A stretch of 64,000 nucleotides of DNA from REEB52 sp964626905 (lineage in GTDB: Bacteria; Chlamydiota; Chlamydiia; Chlamydiales; SM23-39): the NCBI GenBank assembly GCA_964626905.1, contig CAZVHA010000009.1, positions 1 through 64,000 of the forward strand. The letters run 5' to 3'. The notes beneath the pieces were generated by a model that searched no databases, was not told the DNA's origin, and worked only from the letters and a program-made list of their open reading frames with translations. The position numbers and the translations under genes are program-made. This document shows positions 1-8,643 of this stretch, one piece after another. Positions within the stretch are counted from its first letter, which is position 1; every line of letters begins with the position of its first letter.

Positions 1-3000
1 CCACGGTGAGATTGCCAGAATTGCCAAAGGTCACTGTCCCCCCAGCTCCTGTCGTGGTGGCTGTGCTATTTAACGCAATGGTCACTGTCGTGACTGAAAT
101 AGCTCCCGAGGTGCTGAGGGCGCCGCTGAATGTCGTCGTGCCAGTCCCTGCCACTTGCGTGATGCTCGCGGCAGTGATGCCATTGGAGGTCCAGTTGCCG
201 GCGCTATTGACGGTAAGTGCAGAAAGAGGCGTGCCCCCGACGACGCCTGTCATCGTGATGGTTCCCGCTCCTGCTGTCAGAGCCAAATTGTTAGTGCCGC
301 CAATCGTCGATCCAAAGGAGATCCCCGCACTGCTGGTGTTCATCGCGACATTGCCGGTGAGCGTCACAGCAGTTCCAAAGGTGATGGTGTCACTGGAGGT
401 CGTGATGTCGCCAGCCGTGCTCACAGCACCTGCGCCGTTTTGCAAGAAAGCCCCATCGCAATTGATGTCTCCGGCAGCGGCGATCGTCAAAAGCCCCCCA
501 TTTGTAAAGGTGACAGCCCCGCTAATGCTTGTATTGATGGCCTGATTCACTGTGATGGCCTGCGTAGTGATCGCAATCGCCCCTGTCGTTGTCAATACGC
601 CGTTGAAGGTCGTCGTCCCTTGGCCTGTCGTTTGCGTAATCGATGTGCAGGAGATTGCGCTAGCTGTCCAGTTGTTACAACTGCTCACCGTGAGCGCTGT
701 CAAAGGCGTTCCTCCGCCGACGGCTCCTGTCATCACGATATTGCCGGCCGTTCCCCCGCGCAAAGTGAGGGTTTGCGCTCCGTCGATGGTACTGCCAAAA
801 GTGATGTCATTGCCCGCAGCAAAGCCGCCGCTATTCGTCGGATCGACGATGACAGCCGCCTGGAGAAGTGCTGTAGTGGTCACGGAGATCGAGCCCCCCA
901 CAGTTGTGATATTGCTGCCAAGGGCAACGCCATAAAGACCGGTGCCAGCACCAGCAGCCGTTCCATTGAGAGTGATATTGCCTGTGCTGACTAAAGCTGC
1001 GGCTAAGTTGATGCCGCGATCATCATTGCCGCTGCCCGTTGTAGAACCGGTGATCGTGAGCGCACTTGAGGTCGTTGTCGTCCAACTCGATCCGACGTGA
1101 ACTCCGTAAGAGTTCGCACCTGTTGCAGCGGTGCTTCCAGAAAGGGAAATGGCAGCATTGGCAGAGGAGGTAATGGGGTCGACTTTGCTAAGAAAAATCC
1201 CATAGGAAGTCCCTGTATTGCCTGTTGGAGCCACTCCCGTAATCGTAATGGCGCCGGAGGCGCTGGAAACGCTGCCGCTGAGACGGATTAAAACTCCGTA
1301 AGTTGTACCAGTCCCTGCTGCTGCCCCTGTTCCATTCAAGGAGAGCGCATTCGATCCAGCAGTGCTGATGGCCGCATCGACCAATATCCCATATCCATTG
1401 GTCCCCGTCTGAGTGGATGTAAACTGGATCGCCCCACCACTGGAGCTGATCGCAGCTCCTACATAGATCGCAGCTCCCGTCGAGCTCAAAGTTCCCGTTT
1501 GGATTGTATCTGTCCCAACAATGGGTCCTGCTGCAGCAAGGGCTGCATTGAATTGAAGCCCCGTTCCATTCGATCCGCTGGCAACGCAGTTGCGGAAAGT
1601 GAGCGTCCCCGTCGTGAGAGGAGCCCAAGAAGAGTTTATCAAAACACCATGTGAGTTTGTTCCCGTCGCAGAGCTAGATCCGCTCAAAGTGATATTCCCG
1701 GAGGTGCTTTGAATCACATCTACCGTTCCTATGCTGATCCCAGGACTAGCGGCTGATCCTCCAGTGACATTACCAGTGAGGGTAATGTTGCCACTGGTCG
1801 TCGTGATTTTCCCCCCTCCGAAGCTGACTCCAGCAGAGGCGGTGCTTGAAGCTCCTGCGGTTCCTGTGATCGTAATGGGACCCGTTGCACAGCTCAGTGT
1901 TCCACCTGTGAGAGAAAGTCCATGAGCAGCCCCCAATATTGCAGGAGAAGTGGCTGTGATCGTGATGGAACTAGATCCACTGGTACTGAAATTCGCCGAT
2001 TGACTGTAACCGACGCCCGCACTTCCAGATCCCCCTGTTGCATTGACGACAATATTTCCCGAGGTGACCGTTGCCCCTGCTATATTGACCCCAGAGCAAC
2101 TTGTCCCTGTGCCTCCCGTTCCCGTGATTGTCAGAGTAGCGCTCGTCCCCGTCGTCCAGTCAGCGACGATCGAGACTCCATGAGAGAGGGTGCCGCTAGA
2201 ACCGCTCGTTCCCGCTAAGGTGATGGTCCCTGTGGTGACAATCCCGTTCGTCGTCTGCATCAAAATGCCGGGATTGGTGGCAGATCCCGCAGTTGTGGTC
2301 CCTGTGATAACGATCGCACCTCCCGATGTGGGCGCCAGCGTACCGCCGTTAAAGTAGACACCATAGGAAGCTGTGACCCCTCCGCCAGAGGTCCCTCTGA
2401 GTAGGATCGATGAGGTGACTGTTTGGAGAGTTGCTCCCGCATCCAAAACAATGGCATTTGTCGCTCCACTGGGAGAAGTCGTAACAGAAATCGCACCCGT
2501 TGTCGCACTCACTGCCGTCGAAAAAGTGGTCGTCCCTGTTCCTGCTGTTTGAGTGATGCTCCCCGCAGTGATTGTCCCAGCAGGAGCCCAACCGGCACAA
2601 CTCACAACGGTGAGGGAGGTGAGCGCCGTCGTCGCTCCGATGTTACCGGACGTTGTCAGAGTGCCCGTTCCGGCAGTGAGAGTGAGAGTCTGCGCCCCAT
2701 TAACAGTAGAGGAGAAGGTGATGTTGCCAGCCCCTGCACCGCTGCTGAGAGCGACACTTCCTGTGAGAGTAACTGCTCTTAAGAAGGAGATTGCCGTGTT
2801 CGTCGTTGTGATATCGCCTGCGGTGGAGACGGCTCCCGCCCCGTTTTGGGTGAAACCCCCTGTGCTGACGATGTCGCCTGCCGCTGCGATCGTCAATGTT
2901 CCCGAATTGGTGAATGTCGTTGTCCCACCGCAGCTGACGCTGCTATTCAGATTTTGCGTTGTCCCGGTGATGTCGATATTGCCCGTCGTCGTTAAAATGC

Positions 3001-6000
3001 CACTGAAGGTCGTTGTCCCTTGACCTGCACTTTGTGTAATCGATGTTGCAGAAATAGCCGCAACAGTCCAGTTATTGCAATTCGAAATGATAAAATTTCC
3101 AAGGGCGATGGTGGCCCCCACGCTACCGGACATTGTGATATTCCCCCCTGTCCCTCCATTCCAAGTGCAATCTTGGGCACCATCGATCGTCGTACTGAAA
3201 GCAATGTTGTTCCCCGCGGCAACTCCTCCAGAATTCGTCGTATCCAAGATATTCGGCGCTATCAGGAACGTCGTCCCCGTGATCGTGATTGCTCCACCTG
3301 CTGTGGTGATATTGCCAATAGCAACACCATAACGATCTATTCCCGGCGCGCTCACAGTTCCATTTAAGGCAACATTTCCAGTACTGGTGAGGACTGTAGC
3401 TAAATTAATGCCGTATTTCTCACTTCCACTGCCGGTTGTAGATCCGGTGATCGTCAAAGCGCCCGCAGTTCCCGTCGTCCAAGTTGATTCGACGAAGACT
3501 CCGGAGTTGCCGTTTGCATTGGAATCAATGGATCCATAAAGAGAGATGGGGGCGTTGGCAGAAGATGTGATAGGGTTTATTTTCGTAAGAGCAATGCCAT
3601 AGGCGGCCCCTGTATGGCCTAATGGAACGGTTCCTGTAATCGTGATGGCGCCAGAGGCGCTAGAAACGCTACCACTAAGACGGATGAGAATTCCGTAAGT
3701 CAAATTTACATCACCTGCTGCCCCTGTCCCATTGAGAGCAATTGTGTGAGTGCCCACAGTGCTGATTGCTTGATCAACCAATATTCCATAGGTTAGCGTT
3801 CCAGCCACTGCCCCCGTCTCAGTTCCTGCAAACTGGATCGCCCCACCACTGGAGCTGATCGCAGCTCCTACATTGATCGCAGCACCCGTCGAGCTCGCGG
3901 TTCCCGTTTGGATCGTATCTGTCCCAATAATGGGTCCTGCTGCAGCAAGGGCAGCGCTGAATTGAAGTCCCGTTCCATTCGATCCACCGCCAACGCAGTT
4001 GCGGAAAGTCAGTATCCCCGTTGTGAGAGGAGACCAAGAAGAGTTTATCAAAACGCCATATCCATTTGTTCCCGTCGAAGAGGTAGATCCGCTCAAAGTG
4101 ATATTCCCCGAAGTGCTGGTGATCCCGTTTGCAGTGGCCATAGTGAGCCCCACGCTACCGGCTGATCCTCCAGCGACGTTACCGGTGAGGGTAATGTTGC
4201 CACTTGTCGTCGTGATTGTTCCCCCTGCGAGGCTGATCCCGGAAGAGGTGGTGCTTGAAGCTCCTGCAGTTCCTGTGATCGTAATGGAACCTGTGGCACC
4301 ACTGAGCGCTCCCCCTGTGAGAGAAAGTCCATGAGCGGCTCCCGCTGTTGCAGGAGAGGTGGCTGTGATCGTAATGGAACTAGATCCACTGGTACTGAAA
4401 TTCGCCGATTGGCTGTAACCGACGCCCGCACTTCCAGATCCCCCCGTCGCACTGACGACAATATTTCCCGAGGTGACAGTTGCCGCCGCTATATTGATCC
4501 CAGAGGAGCTTGTCCCCGAGCCTCCCGTTCCGGTGATTGTCAGAGTGGCGCTCGTCCCCGTCGTCCAGGCCGATCCGACGTGAATTCCGTGAGAGCTCGC
4601 GCCTGTTGTAGCACTTGTTCCAGAAAGGGAGATGGGGGCATTGGCAGAAGAGGTAATTGGATTGACTTTGCTAAGAAAAATCCCGTAGGATGTCCCTGTA
4701 TTGCCCGCTCGAGCGGTTCCCGTAATCGTAATGGCGCCGGAGGCGCTAGAAACGCTGCCGCTGAGGCGGATGAAAATTCCGTAAGTTGTACCAGCACCTC
4801 CTGCTGCCCCTGTCCCATTCAAGGAGAGCGCATTTGATCCAGCAGTGCTGATGGCCTGATCGACCAATATCCCATATCCATTGGTCCCCGTCTGAGTGGA
4901 TGTAAACTGGATCGCCCCACCACTGGAGCTGATCGCAGCTCCTACATAGATCGCAGCACCCGTCGAGCTCGTTACCCCCGTTTGGATCGTATCTGTCCCA
5001 ACAATGGGTCCTGCTGCAGCAAGGGCAGCAAAGAATACAAGCGATGTTCCATTCACTCCACTGCCAACGCAGTTGCGGAAAGTCAGCGTCCCCGTCGTGA
5101 GCGGCGACCAGGAAGAGTTTATCAAAACGCCATATCCTTCCGTTCCGGTCGAAGAGGTAGTTCCGCTCAAAGCGATATTCCCAGAGGTGCTTTGAATCAC
5201 GTTTACTGTCCCTATGCTGATCCCGACATTACCGGCTGATCCTCCAGCGACGTTACCAGTGAGGATAATGTCTCCACTTGTTGTCGTGATTGTTCCCCCT
5301 CCGAAGCGGATCCCAGCAGAAGTAGTGCTTGAAGATCCCCCAGTTCCTGTGATCGTAATGGAACCTGTTGCGCCGCTGAGTGTTCCACTTGTAAAGGAAA
5401 GTCCATGAGCAGCGCCTAGTACTGCGGGGGAAGTGGCTGTGATGATGATGGTGCTGGATCCGCTCGTAGTGAAATTCGCCGATTGGCTGTAACCGACGCC
5501 CGCACTTCCAGATCCCCCCGTCGCACTGACAACAATATTTCCCGAGGTGACAGTTGCCCCCGCTATATTGACCCCAGAGCAACTTGTCCCCGAGCCTCCC
5601 GTTCCCGTCATGGTCAGGGCGGCGCTCGTCCCTGTCGTCCAGGCAGAGATAATCGAGATTCCGTGAGACAGCGTGCCGCTGGAGACGCTCCTCCCATTGA
5701 GAGTAATGGTTCCTGTTGTGGTAATCCCATTGGTCGTTTGCATCAAAATACCAGGACTTGTCCCCGATCCCCCCGCGGCTACTCCCGTGATTGTGATCGC
5801 CCCTCCGGCTGTTGTGGTGGCCGTTCCCCCGTTGAAATAGACACCGCGAACAGCCGTGGCTCCAGACCCAGGTGTCGTCGAAGTAATGCGAATCGCACCT
5901 GTCGCCGTTTTCAAAAGTCCTCCCGCCGCAATCCTAACCCCATCGTAGGCAGCTGCGACACTCCCATCAGTCACTACGAGGATGGCGCCGGTTCCACCAC

Positions 6001-7489
6001 TCGCATCGATTGTCCCTGTAATTGTGATCGCCCCGTTTGCAGCAAGAGTCAGCGTATTGGCTGAACTCCAAGTCACGGTCGTATTCGCATCGACATTGAT
6101 CCTTCCGTTTCCTCCTACTCCATCGCAAGTCGCAACGCAGACACTATTGGAGGCCAACGCAGTCGATAAATCAGTATCTTTCACAAGAGCAGAAGCTCCC
6201 GCAGTGTGATAGGTATTGGCGTTGCCACTGCAAGTGCCGCAAGCGGGATCACTCGTTGAGGCGGTCGTCGCAGCTGTCGTGATCGTCAGATCAGACGGGT
6301 CGAGGAGCAGTGTCCCCGTCTTCCCGTAAAGGGCCTTCGTTGTAACCCCTCCCTTAAAGACCAAATGCCTTTTGCCTGAAATCTCGACAAATCCCCCATC
6401 TCCCGAAACGGCCCCCCCTTCCGCTTCAATCGAACCGGTGTAAATCGTCTCCCGATCGGCCCAAACAATGACCTTCCCCCCATCTCCTGCTTCAATGGCC
6501 GAGGCGTTGATCAGACTCTCACCCACTTTAGTAATTTCTGCATTCCGAATATCGGGGTTTTTCCCCTGAAAATCTCCCCCGATGAGAACAGTACCTCCCC
6601 CCATTTTCCCAGACACATCGAGAAGGGCGCCACCAAGAAGTTCTACTTGTTGGCCCAAAACGGCGATTTGTCCCCCTTTCCCTTTTTTGCCTCTGGCAAT
6701 CAGATCTCCTTTGACCGAGCTGATCCCCTGATCTGCGACGAGATAAATTTCTCCTCCCCTCTCCTCGAAGATGGACGCATCGATCACCCCCGAATGGGAA
6801 ATGGCCATCGCATAGGGACTCCCCGAGGCGCGGATCTCCACAAGCGCAGCCTCAATCGTCCCCGACTGCTCCACGCTCCCCTCCACCGGCACTCTGATGA
6901 AAATCCGCTCTTTCCCCTCGGGGCGGATCAACACCTCCGATGCAGCCACAAGACGCACCTCGTCCCCAACAATGCTCCCCTCGTTGACCACTTTGCGCGA
7001 AAGAAAAATCACCTCCCCTTCAGGACAGAAAATCGTCCCCTGGTTCTGCACACTCAAAGCACTCTCCCCCCGAAACAAAAATGTGTTCTCTAGAAAGTCA
7101 GCGTCCAAAATATCGAGAGTCGATGCTAAAAACCCAGCCGTCTCAACATAGGCATTCGGCCCAAAAAGAATCCCGTTCTGGTTGATCAAAAATACTTTCC
7201 CGTTGGAGGTGAGTTCCCCCAAAATCTCAGACCGAAATCCCCCAACCACTCGGTTCAACACCGCTGAATGCCGATCTACTTGCTGAAAATGGACCTTTCC
7301 CCCTTCCTCAATGGAAAACCGCTCCCACTCCAAAATGGCTTTTGGACTATTTTCAATGTGCAAATGATCCGGGGCAATTTGTGTATGGGAAGCCTCACCA
7401 TGAACCACTTGCATCTCGGATGGCGCAGCTAGAAGGGTCCCCAAACAAAGAGAAGCGCTGACGAAAAGCACACTCCTGGATGGGGCCAT
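1..7489 (-). CDS. Filamentous-haemagglutinin-like TPS adhesin, 5' part (runs off left edge)
   Basis: Read on the minus strand from ATG at 7489 the frame stays open to base 1, at least 2,496 codons, with no stop in the window. Residues 1-22 look like a signal peptide (MAPSRSVLFVSASLCLGTLL...). Residues about 30-150 match the two-partner-secretion (TpsA, haemagglutination activity) domain: NSPKAILEWERFSI, HSAVLNRVVGG and NGKVFLINQNGILFGPNA are the typical NxNG/NPNG-like beta-helix caps. The rest is Thr/Ser/Gly/Ala-rich, made of units such as GNITLSG, GAITITG and TTFSG, as expected for a right-handed beta-helix, with very long internal repeats. Family knowledge: such proteins cross the outer membrane through a TpsB pore and act as adhesins; no TpsB is in the window, it may lie to the left. 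The C-terminus is not visible, so a type V autotransporter barrel cannot be excluded. Confidence 0.9.
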   Translation of the reverse strand, partial: MAPSRSVLFVSASLCLGTLLAAPSEMQVVHGEASHTQIAPDHLHIENSPKAILEWERFSIEEGGKVHFQQVDRHSAVLNRVVGGFRSEILGELTSNGKVFLINQNGILFGPNAYVETAGFLASTLDILDADFLENTFLFRGESALSVQNQGTIFCPEGEVIFLSRKVVNEGSIVGDEVRLVAASEVLIRPEGKERIFIRVPVEGSVEQSGTIEAALVEIRASGSPYAMAISHSGVIDASIFEERGGEIYLVADQGISSVKGDLIARGKKGKGGQIAVLGQQVELLGGALLDVSGKMGGGTVLIGGDFQGKNPDIRNAEITKVGESLINASAIEAGDGGKVIVWADRETIYTGSIEAEGGAVSGDGGFVEISGKRHLVFKGGVTTKALYGKTGTLLLDPSDLTITTAATTASTSDPACGTCSGNANTYHTAGASALVKDTDLSTALASNSVCVATCDGVGGNGRINVDANTTVTWSSANTLTLAANGAITITGTIDASGGTGAILVVTDGSVAAAYDGVRIAAGGLLKTATGAIRITSTTPGSGATAVRGVYFNGGTATTTAGGAITITGVAAGGSGTSPGILMQTTNGITTTGTITLNGRSVSSGTLSHGISIISAWTTGTSAALTMTGTGGSGTSCSGVNIAGATVTSGNIVVSATGGSGSAGVGYSQSANFTTSGSSTIIITATSPAVLGAAHGLSFTSGTLSGATGSITITGTGGSSSTTSAGIRFGGGTITTTSGDIILTGNVAGGSAGNVGISIGTVNVIQSTSGNIALSGTTSSTGTEGYGVLINSSWSPLTTGTLTFRNCVGSGVNGTSLVFFAALAAAGPIVGTDTIQTGVTSSTGAAIYVGAAISSSGGAIQFTSTQTGTNGYGILVDQAISTAGSNALSLNGTGAAGGAGTTYGIFIRLSGSVSSASGAITITGTARAGNTGTSYGIFLSKVNPITSSANAPISLSGTSATTGASSHGIHVGSAWTTGTSATLTITGTGGSGTSSSGINIAAATVTSGNIVVSATGGSGSAGVGYSQSANFSTSGSSSITITATSPATAGAAHGLSLTGGALSGATGSITITGTAGASSTTSSGISLAGGTITTTSGNITLTGNVAGGSAGSVGLTMATANGITSTSGNITLSGSTSSTGTNGYGVLINSSWSPLTTGILTFRNCVGGGSNGTGLQFSAALAAAGPIIGTDTIQTGTASSTGAAINVGAAISSSGGAIQFAGTETGAVAGTLTYGILVDQAISTVGTHTIALNGTGAAGDVNLTYGILIRLSGSVSSASGAITITGTVPLGHTGAAYGIALTKINPITSSANAPISLYGSIDSNANGNSGVFVESTWTTGTAGALTITGSTTGSGSEKYGINLATVLTSTGNVALNGTVSAPGIDRYGVAIGNITTAGGAITITGTTFLIAPNILDTTNSGGVAAGNNIAFSTTIDGAQDCTWNGGTGGNITMSGSVGATIALGNFIISNCNNWTVAAISATSITQSAGQGTTTFSGILTTTGNIDITGTTQNLNSSVSCGGTTTFTNSGTLTIAAAGDIVSTGGFTQNGAGAVSTAGDITTTNTAISFLRAVTLTGSVALSSGAGAGNITFSSTVNGAQTLTLTAGTGTLTTSGNIGATTALTSLTVVSCAGWAPAGTITAGSITQTAGTGTTTFSTAVSATTGAISVTTSPSGATNAIVLDAGATLQTVTSSILLRGTSGGGVTASYGVYFNGGTLAPTSGGAIVITGTTTAGSATNPGILMQTTNGIVTTGTITLAGTSGSSGTLSHGVSIVADWTTGTSATLTITGTGGTGTSCSGVNIAGATVTSGNIVVNATGGSGSAGVGYSQSANFSTSGSSSITITATSPAILGAAHGLSLTGGTLSCATGPITITGTAGASSTASAGVSFGGGKITTTSGNITLTGNVTGGSAASPGISIGTVDVIQSTSGNITLSGSSSATGTNSHGVLINSSWAPLTTGTLTFRNCVASGSNGTGLQFNAALAAAGPIVGTDTIQTGTLSSTGAAIYVGAAISSSGGAIQFTSTQTGTNGYGILVDAAISTAGSNALSLNGTGAAAGTGTTYGVLIRLSGSVSSASGAITITGVAPTGNTGTSYGIFLSKVDPITSSANAAISLSGSTAATGANSYGVHVGSSWTTTTSSALTITGSTTGSGNDDRGINLAAALVSTGNITLNGTAAGAGTGLYGVALGSNITTVGGSISVTTTALLQAAVIVDPTNSGGFAAGNDITFGSTIDGAQTLTLRGGTAGNIVMTGAVGGGTPLTALTVSSCNNWTASAISCTSITQTTGQGTTTFNGVLTTTGAIAITTQAITVNQAINTSISGAVTFTNGGLLTIAAAGDINCDGAFLQNGAGAVSTAGDITTSSDTITFGTAVTLTGNVAMNTSSAGISFGSTIGGTNNLALTAGAGTITMTGVVGGTPLSALTVNSAGNWTSNGITAASITQVAGTGTTTFSGALSTSGAISVTTVTIALNSTATTTGAGGTVTFGNSGNLTV
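1075..2150 (-). repeat. Adhesin long repeat, copy 1
   Basis: One of three copies of a roughly 1.07-kb coding repeat. The shared anchor GCCCCACCACTGGAGCTGAT starts at 1431 here, 3840 in copy 2 and 4914 in copy 3. Offsets of 2409 and 1074 bases are both multiples of three, so the frame is kept. The segment to its left (1-1075) is also repeated, at about 2400-3475. Confidence 0.85.
3475..4560 (-). repeat. Adhesin long repeat, copy 2
   Basis: Second copy of the 1.07-kb unit, directly abutting copy 3. It shares with copy 1 the upstream flank (bases 1-1075 match about 2400-3475), so copies 1 and 2 each belong to a larger unit of about 2.4 kb. More diverged than copies 1 and 3 at the anchor near 3790-3830, where a few codons are inserted. 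Confidence 0.85.
4560..5640 (-). repeat. Adhesin long repeat, copy 3
   Basis: Third copy, in tandem with copy 2 (offset 1074) and closest to copy 1 (offset 3483): the stretch around 4880-4930 is identical to that around 1397-1447. Similarity to copy 1 continues past the unit, to about 5760 against 2280, which suggests duplication or gene conversion between copies 1 and 3. Confidence 0.85.
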
Positions 7490-7579
7490 GAGATTCTCTA
7501 TAGCAAAAAATAAGCTTTTTTTTTCAAAAAATAATTTTCACAGTTAACTAACTGAAAACCAATTAATTAAACTCTCATT

Positions 7580-7608
7580 TTGTATTCGATAGCAAAAAAC
7601 GGTATGAT
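7580..7608 (+). promoter_or_regulatory. Candidate sigma-70-type promoter of the heptosyltransferase operon
   Basis: TTGTAT at 7580-7585 and TATGAT at 7603-7608 with a 17-bp spacer, in the 131-bp gap between the divergent adhesin and heptosyltransferase genes. The leader would be very short, since the start codon is at 7621 and the likely ribosome site GGGGAG lies at 7609-7614, so a start further upstream remains possible. Confidence 0.4.
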
Positions 7609-7620
7609 GGGGAGTCATCT

Positions 7621-8643
7621 ATGAGTGAGCCTAAAAAAATTCTTGTCCGAATGCCCAATTGGATTGGGGATCTAGTGATGGCGACGCCGGTGCTCGCCGA
7701 TTTGAGAAAGGCTTTTCCCAATGCCTCCATCACAGCTATGTGCAAAAAACCCTCATCGGAACTTTTAGAGAGGGATACATCGATTGATGAACTTTTTTCT
7801 TTCACCCGCCCTTCGAATACTTTTGTGAGTAGAAGACAAGATTTGCGCAATATCATAGGCAAAATTGAAGAGGGGAAATACGACACGGGCATTTTACTGA
7901 CCCATTCGTTTTCTTCGGCGTGGTGGTTTTGGCAGGGACAAGTGAAACGACGGATTGGCTACTCGGACCATTTTCGAAGGCTGCTACTGACAGATCCGCT
8001 TGCATTTTCGAAGGAAAAAGAGCATGAAGTGATCAGTTACAAAAGGGTTTTATCACCTCTTGGCATTTTGCTTTCTGATACAGCGCCAAAGTTATTTGTG
8101 GATCCAGAAGAGGTGAAAAAATCGAAAACGCTTCTCTATCAAAGAGGCTACGTGGAAGGGAAAAAACTGGTTGGGATCAATCCCGGAGCCATTTACGGAG
8201 CAGCGAAGTGTTGGCCTCCGGAGAGATTTCGGGCTTTGGCGATGCGTCTTTTACTCAAAAGGGACGTTTATATTGTCTTTTTTGGCGATATGAGCCACGC
8301 GGAGCTCATCAAAAAGATCACAAGAGGACTTCCAGAGCGGGCCATTGATCTTGCGGGGATTACGAATTTGAGAGAACTTGCGGCCATTATCAAAGATTGC
8401 AATGTGCTCGTGACAAATGATAGCGGCCCAATGCATATAGGAGCAGCCCTGGATGTTCCGCTCGTCGCCCTTTTCGGCTCGACGGATGCGGAGTTGACAG
8501 GTCCTTATGGAAAACAAGAGAGCGTCATTCACAAACATGTGAAATGTTCTCCTTGCTTTCAAAGAGTGTGTCCCATCGATTTTCCTTGTATGAAGGAAAT
8601 TGATGTCGACGAGGTGGTACAGAGGGTATTCGAATATGTTTAG
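7621..8643 (+). CDS. waaF: ADP-heptose:LPS heptosyltransferase (GT9), WaaF-like
   Basis: A 340-residue GT9 glycosyltransferase. The N-terminus ILVRMPNWIGDLVMATPVL is the GT9 acceptor-side signature, and NDSGPMHIGAALDVPLVALF near residue 265 is the donor (ADP-heptose) binding signature with the conserved Ser-Gly-Pro-Met-His. Known role of the family: cytoplasmic-face transfer of heptose to the LPS inner core. ATG at 7621 follows GGGGAG. It overlaps the next gene by 8 bases and is the first of three tightly coupled genes. Chlamydia trachomatis has a truncated core without heptose, so a heptosyltransferase fits an environmental chlamydia. Whether it is type I or II heptosyltransferase cannot be settled by eye; WaaF is preferred on the PNWIGD motif. 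Confidence 0.85.
   Translation: MSEPKKILVRMPNWIGDLVMATPVLADLRKAFPNASITAMCKKPSSELLERDTSIDELFSFTRPSNTFVSRRQDLRNIIGKIEEGKYDTGILLTHSFSSAWWFWQGQVKRRIGYSDHFRRLLLTDPLAFSKEKEHEVISYKRVLSPLGILLSDTAPKLFVDPEEVKKSKTLLYQRGYVEGKKLVGINPGAIYGAAKCWPPERFRALAMRLLLKRDVYIVFFGDMSHAELIKKITRGLPERAIDLAGITNLRELAAIIKDCNVLVTNDSGPMHIGAALDVPLVALFGSTDAELTGPYGKQESVIHKHVKCSPCFQRVCPIDFPCMKEIDVDEVVQRVFEYV

Noticed and set aside
6..6209. Many plus-strand frames rich in Val/Pro/Ala and Arg/Ser/Cys over the first 6 kb
   Set aside because: They are the complement of the repetitive Thr/Gly/Ser-rich adhesin gene on the minus strand, have biased nonsense composition and no ribosome sites.
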